NCBI GenBank assembly: GCA_023336875.1
Contig: JAMBLH010000020.1
Location: 1 to 15,845 of the forward strand
Reading direction: 5' to 3'
DNA length: 15,845 bases
From: Actinomycetes bacterium
Lineage (GTDB): Bacteria; Actinomycetota; Acidimicrobiia; Spongiisociales; UBA5794
A program made the position numbers and the translations under genes. Below, in pieces: positions 1-9,324 of this stretch. Numbering within the stretch: position 1 is the stretch's first letter; each line of letters opens with the position of its first letter. The notes under the pieces are model-generated. The model was not told where the DNA came from. It saw only the letters and a list, made by a program, of their open reading frames with translations, and did not search any database.

Positions 1-177
1 CTCAGGCTCGGCGTATTCGAACTGCAGTATTCAGAGCTTCCGATAGGCGTCGTGATCTCCCAGGCCGTTGAACTCGCAAAGAAGTTCTCGACGGCCAAGA
101 GCGGTGCGTTTGTGAACGGCGTGCTGTCGGCGGTTGCCGCCACCGACGTGGCACCAGTCGATACATCAGATACCTGA
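1..177 (+). CDS. nusB: Transcription antitermination protein NusB (3' end only)
   Basis: The window opens inside this gene, and frame 1 is open to a TGA at 175-177. The 58 visible residues match the C-terminal helices of NusB. They include LRLGVFELQY, a PIGVVISQAVELAKKFST stretch and a SGAFVNGVLSAVA stretch, which correspond to the family's VAINEAVELAK and FVNGVLD blocks. NusB binds boxA RNA with NusE (ribosomal protein S10) and promotes antitermination of rRNA transcription. About 15 residues follow the last conserved helix as a polar tail (TDVAPVDTSDT). The pyr leader begins directly after the stop, and the proposed pyr promoter lies only about a dozen bases past it, so nusB and pyr are probably separate units that read in the same direction. 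The start lies outside the window. Confidence 0.88.
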   Translation, partial: LRLGVFELQYSELPIGVVISQAVELAKKFSTAKSGAFVNGVLSAVAATDVAPVDTSDT

Positions 178-188
178 TGCCACAGACC

Positions 189-197
189 TGATACAGT
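189..197 (+). promoter_or_regulatory. Candidate extended -10 promoter of the pyr operon
   Basis: TGATACAGT combines a TGN extension with a TANNNT -10 box (TACAGT at 192-197). The start of transcription would fall near 203-205, just before the first paired base of the PyrR hairpin at 206. I see no convincing -35 box 17 bp upstream, as expected if the TGN extension substitutes for it. The placement fits the structure that follows, but the motif is short and no start site has been measured. Confidence 0.4.
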
Positions 198-205
198 CAG
201 CGAAA

Positions 206-236
206 CCTTTAACACGGTCCTGCGAGGCCGAGAAGG
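206..236 (+). promoter_or_regulatory. PyrR-binding RNA hairpin (anti-antiterminator)
   Basis: The RNA shows the conserved PyrR site. A lower stem CCUU (206-209) pairs with AAGG (233-236). An asymmetric internal loop (210-214 against 231-232) follows. The upper stem CGGUC (215-219) pairs with GGCCG (226-230), including one U-G pair, and is capped by the hexaloop CUGCGA (220-225). That loop fits the CNGNGA consensus of Bacillus pyr binding loops. In the family, PyrR loaded with UMP or UTP binds this hairpin and stabilises it. Here its 3' strand also contains AAGGGA (233-238), a good Shine-Dalgarno for the leader ORF at 246. Bound PyrR could therefore block a ribosome as well as shift the RNA fold. 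The element lies directly upstream of pyrR, which supports the call. Confidence 0.85.
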
Positions 237-268
237 GAACGAGCGATGAACATGACAGGATTGCCGTG
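213..268 (+). promoter_or_regulatory. Predicted antiterminator pairing of the pyr leader
   Basis: CACGGUCCUG at 213-222 can pair with CAGGA at 256-260 and CCGUG at 264-268. This gives 10 Watson-Crick pairs with a three-base bulge (261-263). The 5' strand is also the 5' strand of the PyrR hairpin, and the 3' strand is also the 5' half of the terminator stem at 264-271. The three structures are therefore mutually exclusive in the classical order of a PyrR attenuator. The pairing was found by eye. Its stability against the alternatives was not computed. Confidence 0.6.
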
Positions 269-311
269 CGCACGAGCGTACGGTTTTTGTGTGTCTGAGG
301 TTCGGGGATGA
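246..311 (+). CDS. Candidate 21-residue pyr leader peptide
   Basis: An ATG at 246 follows AAGGGA (233-238) at a spacing of 7 bases, a better ribosome-binding site than the one in front of pyrR. The frame runs 21 codons, beginning MNMTGLPCARAY, and ends in TGA at 309-311, which overlaps the pyrR ATG (308-310) as ATGA. It reads straight through the terminator hairpin. Its Shine-Dalgarno is part of the PyrR-binding hairpin. I infer that ribosomes on this frame disrupt the terminator and reinitiate at pyrR, and that PyrR binding stops both. The peptide resembles nothing I recognise, and it has no obvious run of regulatory codons. It is short enough that the frame could be open by chance, although the SD spacing and the exact stop-start overlap argue against that. 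Confidence 0.5.
   Translation: MNMTGLPCARAYGFCVSEVRG
264..288 (+). terminator. Intrinsic terminator (attenuator) ahead of pyrR
   Basis: CCGTGCGC (264-271) and GCGTACGG (276-283) form an 8-bp GC-rich stem with one G-U pair and a four-base loop ACGA. TTTTT follows immediately (284-288), then GTGTGT. This is a textbook intrinsic terminator, placed between the PyrR hairpin and pyrR. Its 5' strand is shared with the predicted antiterminator. If it works, it makes transcription of the whole downstream cluster depend on PyrR and uridine nucleotides. Confidence 0.68.
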
Positions 312-841
312 GACAGGTGATGTCGGCTGAGGAGCTGTCCAGGGCCACCACCCGAATCGCGCACGAGATCATCGAACGGAACCACGGAGCCACCGACATG
401 ATCGTCCTGGGCATCCCGACACGCGGGGAACCTTTCGCCGGACGAATCGCGGCCGAACTCTCCAAGATCGAGCAGAGCAACGTCGCTTCAGGGAGTCTCG
501 ACATCGGGATGTACCGAGATGATCTTGACACCAGACGAACAGGCGAAACGGATCACCAGCACATCCCGTTCGGCATCGATGGCACCACGGTCGTGATTGC
601 AGACGACGTGCTCTTCACGGGACGAACGATTCGGGCCGCTCTTGATGCCCTCGCTGACCTGGGTAGACCAGGATCGGTCCAACTCGCAGTCGTCATCGAC
701 CGTGGCCACAGACAACTGCCGATACGCCCTGACTTCGTCGGCAAGAACATCCCAACAGCCCATACAGAGCGTGTCTTTGTCCGCTTCGAGGAGACAGACA
801 ACGAGGATGGGGTCTGGATCGATGACGGGGGCGGTCCATGA
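308..841 (+). CDS. pyrR: Bifunctional pyr operon regulator / uracil phosphoribosyltransferase PyrR
   Basis: The 177-residue product has the usual PyrR length and fold signals. RIAHEIIERN lies near 17-25, a VLGIPTRG loop near 33-40, and the dimer-region LDIGMYRDDL near 64-73. The PRPP-binding motif VVIADDVLFTGRT lies at 95-107, followed by LAVVIDRGHRQLPIRPDFVGKNIPT to 150. PyrR binds pyr leader RNA in a UMP-dependent way and converts uracil plus PRPP to UMP. I chose ATG 308 because GAGG (297-300) is well spaced and because it overlaps the leader ORF stop as ATGA. GTG 317 or ATG 320 in the same frame are possible, since the first residues are not conserved. The stop overlaps pyrC as ATGA (838-841). 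It is cytoplasmic and probably controls its own expression through the leader upstream. Confidence 0.96.
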   Translation: MRQVMSAEELSRATTRIAHEIIERNHGATDMIVLGIPTRGEPFAGRIAAELSKIEQSNVASGSLDIGMYRDDLDTRRTGETDHQHIPFGIDGTTVVIADDVLFTGRTIRAALDALADLGRPGSVQLAVVIDRGHRQLPIRPDFVGKNIPTAHTERVFVRFEETDNEDGVWIDDGGGP

Positions 842-2118
842 CTCCACTCGAATCCGTCGGGATTCATGATCTGATACTCAGGGGTGGCGCGGTCCTCACA
901 CCGAGAGGGGTCGAGGATGTCGACGTTGCCATCACTGGTGGGCGGATTTCGGCTGTGGGCAGGGACCTTGGCGAAGCACACCGCGTCATCACATGCAATG
1001 GTTCCTGGGTAGGGCCAGGATTCATCGATATTCACTCTCACCTGCGTGAACCTGGTGAGGAGTGGAAGGAGGACATCGCCAGTGGCAGCGCCGCTGCGGC
1101 TGGCGGTGGATATACAGCCGTAATAGCAATGCCCAACACCGACCCACCGATAGACACTGCTCGCGCGGCCCTCCAAGTCGTCGAGAACGGGACACAGGTC
1201 GGCCTGGTAGCCGTTGCCTCCGCTGGGTGCCTCACGGTCGGTCGTCAGGGACAGCAGATGGCCGATCTTGGCGCCCTGTGGGACGCCGGCGTCAGAATGT
1301 TCACCGATGACGGAGATGTAGTCGGGAACGCTCATGTAATGCGCTCGGCCATGGAGTATGTGGCCAACCTTGGAGGGGTGGTGTCCCAGCATGCGGTCGA
1401 CTCAGATCTCAGTGCTGCCGGCCACATGCACGAGGGGAGCGTTTCGGTTCAACTCGGTATGGCTGGCATACCAAGGGAAGCCGACGAGATCATCATCGCT
1501 CGAGACATCGCACTCGCTCGTCTCACCGGTGTCAGGTACCACGTGCAACACCTGTCGACAGCCAGAAGCGTCGAACTCGTTGCGAACGCCAAGGACGATG
1601 GGATTGCGGTGACCGCTGAGGTGTCCCCGCATCACCTCATGTTCGATCACAACGATGTGATGTCGACAGACACCCGATTCAAGATGATGCCGCCGCTCCG
1701 CGAACCCGAGGACAGAGATGCTCTCGTGGCCGGCCTGGGGGAGGGAATCATCGACGTTGTCGCCACCGACCATGCTCCCCATGGCCCAGAGCAGAAAGAG
1801 GGACCGTTCCAAAACGCAGCGAACGGCGTCACGGGGCTCGAGTGGGCAGCTTCTGTGACGAACCAGGTCGCGCAACTCGACCAAGCCACGTTCTTCGACC
1901 GGATGTCGGTCACTCCAGCGCTCATCGGCGGCCTCGAAGAACACGGAAAGCCACTGAAGAAGGGTGACAGGGCGAACATCGCCGTGTTCGATCCCGCTGC
2001 CACCTGGACGCCCAACTCCACGCTGTCAAAGTCCTTCAACTCGCCGTATCTGGGCAGAGAGCTGACGGGCAGAGTGAAGGTAACGCTTCTCGACGGTGCC
2101 GTCACCTATGAGGAGTAG
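838..2118 (+). CDS. pyrC: Dihydroorotase, type I
   Basis: This 426-residue amidohydrolase cyclises N-carbamoyl-aspartate to dihydroorotate, the third step of UMP synthesis. The sequence shows DIHSHLREPG at 64-73 with metal ligands H66 and H68. FTDDGD lies at 155-160 with the metal-bridging aspartate expected there, H185 in SQHAVD, H238 in HVQHLST, and the catalytic ATDHAPHG with D311. A C-terminal beta segment is typical of amidohydrolases, GDRANIAVFDPAATW to the end. The family motif HCED at the third metal site reads HAVD, with the histidine kept. The ATG at 838 overlaps the pyrR stop, so translation is probably coupled. In most actinobacterial operons I know, pyrB lies between pyrR and pyrC; it is absent here. 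Type I dihydroorotases can associate with aspartate carbamoyltransferase, which would then have to be made from another locus. Confidence 0.95.
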   Translation: MTPLESVGIHDLILRGGAVLTPRGVEDVDVAITGGRISAVGRDLGEAHRVITCNGSWVGPGFIDIHSHLREPGEEWKEDIASGSAAAAGGGYTAVIAMPNTDPPIDTARAALQVVENGTQVGLVAVASAGCLTVGRQGQQMADLGALWDAGVRMFTDDGDVVGNAHVMRSAMEYVANLGGVVSQHAVDSDLSAAGHMHEGSVSVQLGMAGIPREADEIIIARDIALARLTGVRYHVQHLSTARSVELVANAKDDGIAVTAEVSPHHLMFDHNDVMSTDTRFKMMPPLREPEDRDALVAGLGEGIIDVVATDHAPHGPEQKEGPFQNAANGVTGLEWAASVTNQVAQLDQATFFDRMSVTPALIGGLEEHGKPLKKGDRANIAVFDPAATWTPNSTLSKSFNSPYLGRELTGRVKVTLLDGAVTYEE

Positions 2119-2121
2119 CCG

Positions 2122-3271
2122 ATGAGACAAGGCCTACTCGTCACGGCGGATGGCGCTGTGTTCCGCGGACGGTCTGTAGCTGTTGGCGGTATCAGAACGG
2201 GCGAGGCTGTGTTCAACACGTCAATGACCGGCTATCAGGAGATCATCACCGACCCCTCATACGCGGGACAGGTAGTCGTGTTCACCGCGCCCCACGTCGG
2301 CAACTACGGAGTCACGGCGTTCGATAGCCAATCCACAAAGGTGCACGCGCGATCACTCATCACGAGGTCCATGAGTCCGATTGCATCGTCATGGCGATCA
2401 GAGCAACCACTGGCAGATTATCTCGTGCACCACGACGTGGTGGCGCTCACCGACATCGACACGAGACGTCTCACACGTCACATAAGGGAGCACGGCTCGA
2501 TGCCGGTCGCCGTCGGAGTAGACATCGACGAAGCGGAACTCGCGGTTCTCGCTGCGTCGGCACCGACGATGAAGGGGCAGGACCTCGTGAGCGCCGTTAC
2601 CACCGACGTTCAGCTCCTGGTGGAGACCGATCAACCAAGGATCGGACATGTCGTTGCCTATGACTTCGGCATCAAAACAGACATGGTCCGATCCATGAAC
2701 GCACTGGGCCTCGACGTCACGGTGGTGCCAGCGTCCACGGAGTCTGAGGATGTAATGGCGATGCAACCCGACGCGGTGTTTCTCTCAAACGGTCCCGGCG
2801 ATCCGGAGCCACTCGTCGGACCAATCGCCGAGATCAAGCTTCTGCTGGGCAGTGTCCCAGTCTTCGGAATCTGTCTTGGACATCAGATCCTCGGCCTCGC
2901 TCTCGGCGCACGAACGTTCAAACTGGCATTCGGTCATCACGGCGGGAACCATCCGGTGCAACGTGTTGTAGACGGCTCAGTCGAGATCACTTCCCAGAAC
3001 CACGGATTTGCAATCGACCTCTCCTCAATTACGGATAGACCACTCGAGGAGCAACAGCGTGTGGGCACAGTGGACCAACCTGTCGCTCCATTCGAGACGC
3101 CGTTTGGTGCTGTGTCTGAAACGCATCGAAACCTCAACGACGGCACCAATGAGGGAATCCGTTGCCACGACATCACCGCATTCTCTGTGCAGTACCACCC
3201 CGAGGCAGCCCCCGGCCCGAACGATGCGTCAACCATTTTCGACGACTTCATCGACGTGATGAGAGGTTCCA

Positions 3272-3288
<17 letters not shown>
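2122..3288 (+). CDS. carA: Carbamoyl-phosphate synthase small subunit (glutaminase)
   Basis: CarA hydrolyses glutamine and passes ammonia to CarB for carbamoyl phosphate synthesis. The 388-residue product has the CarA N-terminal domain (GEAVFNTSMTGYQEIITDPSYAGQ at 27-50). The class I amidotransferase domain starts near 175. It shows FLSNGPGDP at 220-228, the nucleophile C251 in FGICLGHQ, FGHHGGNHPV at 270-279, SQNHGFAID at 291-299, and the catalytic H359 and E361 in QYHPEA. A GAGGAG Shine-Dalgarno (2110-2115) lies inside the end of pyrC. ATG 2122 is four bases after the pyrC stop. The end overlaps carB by 17 bp, consistent with stoichiometric production of the two subunits. The family consensus GHRGGNHP reads GHHGGNHP, a minor change. 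Confidence 0.96.
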
Positions 3289-6531
<3,243 letters not shown>

Positions 6532-6532
<1 letters not shown>

Positions 6533-7437
6533 TGGATCTCTCTGTGACTCTTGGCGAGTATCAACTCTCTTCGCCTCTCGTGGCGGCGTCCGGAACCGTT
6601 GGCTCAGTCGTCGACTTTCAGGAGGTGATTGACTTCTCGGCCTATGGCGCTGCAACTGCCAAGTCGGTGGCGCCCGAACCGTGGCCTGGCCGCACGCCAC
6701 CTCGACTTGCGCCTGTGGATACGGGCATGCTCAATGCCATTGGCATACAAAACATCGGGATCGACGAGTGGATACGAGCCGTTGGTCCGCACATCTCTGA
6801 GGTGCCGACTGAGTTCTGGGGCAGCATTGTTGCGCATGACATTGACGGGTTCGCAGCGGTTGCTTCTTCCATCAGTGGGTCAGGAGTCACAGCCATCGAG
6901 GTCAATCTCTCATGCCCGAATCTTGACGGTGCTCCGTTCGCACTCGATGCCGCGCTCTCAGCTGAAGTCATCCGCTCCGTGCGAGCCGCTACTGATCTCC
7001 CCGTTTCAGCCAAGCTCTCCTCCGACGCCCAGCCCATCAGTGCCGTTGCTGGCGCGGTTGCCGAGGCGGGCGCGGATTGGGTGGTCATTTCCAACACCGT
7101 CATGGGCTCCCGCATCGATCCGGACACGCGCCGCCCGGCGTTGAGTGGCCTCATCGGCGGATACTCAGGCTCTCCGATACGACCAATCGCCATCCGCAGC
7201 GTCCTTGAGGTCTCTCGAGACATTCCTGAGCTCCCCATCGTCGGGTGCGGGGGTGTCTCAGATGCCGAACATGTGGTCGAGTTCCTTCTCGCCGGAGCGT
7301 CCGCCGTAGCCATCGGTTCAGCTCACTTCAAAACCCCACGGGTGGCTACGTCGATCACCAAGGGGCTCAATCGCTACATGAAACACCATAATGTTGCCCG
7401 CATCTCTCAATTGACTGGAGCCTATGAGCCATGGTGA
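6532..7437 (+). CDS. pyrD: Dihydroorotate dehydrogenase, class 1B-like catalytic subunit
   Basis: This FMN enzyme oxidises dihydroorotate to orotate. From ATG 6532 the product has 301 residues. It shows LVAASGTVG near 16-24, K44 in TAKSVAPEP, PPRLAPVDTGMLNAIGIQN at 56-74, and the class 1 catalytic cysteine C128 in VNLSCPN. VISNTVMGSRID lies near 185-196, GGYSGSPIRPIAIR near 209-222, and the FMN phosphate site IVGCGGVSDAEH and AVAIGSA at the end. These blocks fit the class 1B (PyrDB) pattern better than class 1A or the membrane class 2. Class 1B enzymes normally need PyrK, an FAD and 2Fe-2S subunit, which is not in this window. In class 1B, KLSPNV usually follows the cysteine block; here it is KLSSDAQ. 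A GTG at 6529 is in frame, but the ATG in the TGATG overlap with carB is preferred. It ends inside pyrF. Confidence 0.92.
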
Positions 7438-8129
7438 TCGACAACCCGATAATCGTTGCACTCGACCTACCCACTGCAGAGGAAGCCGTGGTGATGGCGC
7501 GCGAGGTCGAACCGTTTGTTGGCGGATTCAAGATCGGGCTCGGCCTGCTACACGGGCCGGGTCCCGCCACGATTGAAGCCATTGTCCGCCTTGGAAAGCC
7601 GGTATTTGCGGATGCGAAGCTCCACGACATTCCGAGCCAGGTGAGATCTGCTGCGGAGCGCCTCGCCAAGCACGGCGCGACGTGGGTCACTGCCCATGTC
7701 AGCGGCGGCATTGACATGCTCCATGCAGCAGTGGAGGGCCTCTCCTCTGGCGCAGGTGGGGCAGAAGCAGGAATACTCGGCGTTTCTGTATTGACCTCGC
7801 TTGACAAGAGCGCGCTTGAAAGGGTTGGGATACGGCGGTCTCCCGGTCAGCTTGTGGGCAAGATGGCCAAGGTTGCCGGCGCTGCCGGATGTGAAGGTGT
7901 TGTCTGCTCCCCGCATGAACTGAACGTGGTTGCTCAGGCCGCTCCTGGTCTGTTGCGAGTAACCCCTGGCATCAGACCTCAGGATGTTGAGGACGATCAG
8001 GCGCGAACTGCGTCACCGCGCGAGGCGATTGACCGGGGGGCCTCTCTCCTTGTGATCGGGCGACCCATCACCCAGGCGTTGGATCCCGCAGCGGCGGCAG
8101 AACAAATACGTGCCGAGATCACAGGATGA
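7431..8129 (+). CDS. pyrF: Orotidine 5'-phosphate decarboxylase, type I
   Basis: PyrF decarboxylates OMP to UMP, the last step of the pathway. The 232-residue TIM-barrel protein has PIIVALDLPT at 6-15, FKIGLGLL at 33-40 and the catalytic FADAKLHDIPSQV at 59-71, with D61, K63 and D66 of the DxKxxD array. The C-terminal phosphate site reads RVTPGIRPQ and ends LLVIGRPIT. The length and FADAKLHDIP form mark it as type I, the common bacterial form. Mycobacteria and relatives carry a longer type II enzyme, so this places the organism outside that branch or reflects replacement. ATG 7431 overlaps the pyrD stop (7435-7437) by 7 bp. No terminator follows: the next gene starts 40 bp downstream. Confidence 0.95.
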   Translation: MVIDNPIIVALDLPTAEEAVVMAREVEPFVGGFKIGLGLLHGPGPATIEAIVRLGKPVFADAKLHDIPSQVRSAAERLAKHGATWVTAHVSGGIDMLHAAVEGLSSGAGGAEAGILGVSVLTSLDKSALERVGIRRSPGQLVGKMAKVAGAAGCEGVVCSPHELNVVAQAAPGLLRVTPGIRPQDVEDDQARTASPREAIDRGASLLVIGRPITQALDPAAAAEQIRAEITG

Positions 8130-8158
8130 TCAACCCGATCTTGATACGATGCCCAGCG

Positions 8159-8165
8159 AAGGAGG
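8159..8165 (+). promoter_or_regulatory. Strong Shine-Dalgarno that fixes the mihF start
   Basis: AAGGAGG is a full-strength ribosome-binding site lying four bases before GTG 8170. It is the clearest Shine-Dalgarno in the window. It argues for initiation at 8170 rather than at the in-frame ATG codons at 8110 (inside pyrF) or 8149. It suggests high translation of the nucleoid protein that follows. Confidence 0.75.
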
Positions 8166-8169
8166 ACAC

Positions 8170-8478
8170 GTGCTCCCAGAGATGACTGAGGAACAGCGAT
8201 CTGCGGCTCTTGCGCGAGCAAGAGAGGCAAGACGACTCCGTGCTGAGATAAAGCACCTGCTCAAGACAGGCTCCCTCACCTTTGCTGAAGTGCTCGACAG
8301 GGCGGATGAAGATGATCTGATCGCCGGCACGAAGATCCAAGCCATCGTCGTCTCCATGCCGCACATGGGCAAGGTCACCACGAAGCGGCTTCTGGAGGAA
8401 ATCGGCGTCGCCGACAACCGTACAATCAGGGGCCTTGGAACAAAGCAGCGAAGCGCCCTACTCGAATACTTCTCGTAA
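8170..8478 (+). CDS. mihF: Actinobacterial integration host factor (mIHF)
   Basis: The 102-residue basic protein (GTG start) matches mIHF along its length. It has LPEMTEEQRSAALARAREAR at the N terminus, an AEIKHLLKTGSLTFAEVL helix pair, a MPHMGKVTTKRLLEEIGV helix-two-turn-helix segment, and a C-terminal RTIRGLGTKQRSALLEYF. In mycobacteria and Streptomyces this protein binds DNA without strong sequence preference, shapes the nucleoid and supports phage L5 integration. It is not homologous to HU or enterobacterial IHF. The start is set by the AAGGAGG site, and the N terminus then matches the family's ALPxLTxEQRAAAL. Location next to gmk is typical for Actinomycetota; here it also follows the pyr operon at 40 bp. 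The gmk frame overlaps its 3' end by 44 bp if gmk starts at TTG 8435. Confidence 0.93.
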   Translation: MLPEMTEEQRSAALARAREARRLRAEIKHLLKTGSLTFAEVLDRADEDDLIAGTKIQAIVVSMPHMGKVTTKRLLEEIGVADNRTIRGLGTKQRSALLEYFS

Positions 8479-9046
8479 CGGAAGACTGACGGTCATCTCA
8501 GGACCCTCCGGCGTCGGCAAATCAACCATCGTCGATGCAATAATCGAGACAACACCCTCGGAGTTCTCCGTCTCTGCAACGACGCGCGCGCCGCGCACGG
8601 GTGAGACCGAAGGAGTTGACTATTTCTTCGTCGACAGGGAGACGTTCAGAGCAAAGATCCACAGCGGCGAAATCCTTGAATGGGCCGAATACGGCGGCAA
8701 CCTCTATGGCACACTTCGTTCATCGGTACAGCCCATCCTTGCATCTGGCAGGAACGTGCTCCTTGATATCGAAAACGAGGGAGCAAAACAGATCAAAGCC
8801 CATTTCCCTGAAGCGCTGCTTATCTTCGTTGCTCCCCCTGACATTCACACGCTCAGAACTCGCCTCACCGGACGTGGAGATACCCCGGAGGACGACATAG
8901 CGCTGCGACTCTCTGCAGCGCAGCAACAGATGACAGAAGCACCCGATGTGTACGACTACGTGGTCATAAACACAGACCTTGACCGCACGATCAGTGAGGT
9001 TCTCGATATACTCGGTTCAGGAAGCAACGAGCTCCCCATACACTGA
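8435..9046 (+). CDS. gmk: Guanylate kinase
   Basis: Gmk phosphorylates GMP (and dGMP) to the diphosphate with ATP. The product is 203 residues if it starts at TTG 8435. The P-loop ISGPSGVGKST follows about 20 residues in. The GMP-binding segment reads SATTRAPRTGETEGVDYFFV. Then come FRAKIHSGEILEWAEYGGNLYGT, the LLDIENEGAKQIK strand (family LLDIDVQGA), and the lid and C-terminal helix with LTGRGDTPEDDIALRLS. The start is uncertain. No ATG or GTG occurs in frame before the P-loop, and TTG 8435 lies 44 bp inside mihF with only a weak GGGG upstream. CTG 8486 is the other option but would leave almost nothing ahead of the first beta strand. Expression is probably coupled to mihF. Confidence 0.95.
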   Translation: MEQSSEAPYSNTSRNGRLTVISGPSGVGKSTIVDAIIETTPSEFSVSATTRAPRTGETEGVDYFFVDRETFRAKIHSGEILEWAEYGGNLYGTLRSSVQPILASGRNVLLDIENEGAKQIKAHFPEALLIFVAPPDIHTLRTRLTGRGDTPEDDIALRLSAAQQQMTEAPDVYDYVVINTDLDRTISEVLDILGSGSNELPIH

Positions 9047-9087
9047 TACCTTCACCTTCAATCTGAATTCCTGAGGAGCCACCCGAC

Positions 9088-9321
9088 ATGATGCTTGAAC
9101 CACCCATTGGTGTGATCGTCGAAAAGACGAAGTCACGGTTCGGACTCGTTGTGCTGGCGGCCCGGCGCGCGAGGCAGATCAACGCATACTTCAACGAACT
9201 CGGAGCAGGACTGGGTGGCTATGTGCCGCCACAGGTACATTCTCTTTCGCGGAAACCACTCTCGATCTCCTTGGAGGAGATTGCAGAGGACAAGGTTGTC
9301 ATCGCACCGATGGAGGAGTAG
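9088..9321 (+). CDS. rpoZ: DNA-directed RNA polymerase omega subunit
   Basis: The 77-residue product matches actinobacterial omega. It opens EPPIGVIVEKTKSRFGLVVL, then AARRARQINAYFNELGAGLG, a YVPPQV linker, and KPLSISLEEIAEDKV at the end. The RARQIN helix contacts the C terminus of beta-prime, where omega aids assembly of RNA polymerase. GAGGAG (9073-9078) is well spaced from ATG 9088. ATG 9091 would also be possible. The 41-bp gap after gmk shows no terminator. The stop (9319-9321) is three bases before coaBC, and the gmk-rpoZ-coaBC order is conserved in many bacteria. Confidence 0.94.
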   Translation: MMLEPPIGVIVEKTKSRFGLVVLAARRARQINAYFNELGAGLGGYVPPQVHSLSRKPLSISLEEIAEDKVVIAPMEE

Positions 9322-9324
9322 GCC

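Noticed and set aside
165..178. Inverted repeat ATCAG-ATAC-CTGAT at the nusB stop
   Set aside because: The stem is only 5 bp, AT-containing and without a T-run, so it is not a credible terminator.
553..1392. 279-codon minus-strand open frame across pyrR and pyrC
   Set aside because: It crosses two well-supported plus-strand genes and shows no family motif, so it is treated as a chance frame.
6642..7313. Long minus-strand open frame (223 codons) opposite pyrD
   Set aside because: It is antisense to a clearly conserved enzyme. Its product is rich in Ala, Ser, Thr, Met and Pro, as expected from a shadow of a high-GC gene, and it has no recognisable domain.
8110..8169. Upstream in-frame ATG codons (8110, 8149) as the mihF start
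   Set aside because: Neither has a Shine-Dalgarno, and the added residues are not part of the mIHF family N terminus. GTG 8170 has AAGGAGG four bases upstream.
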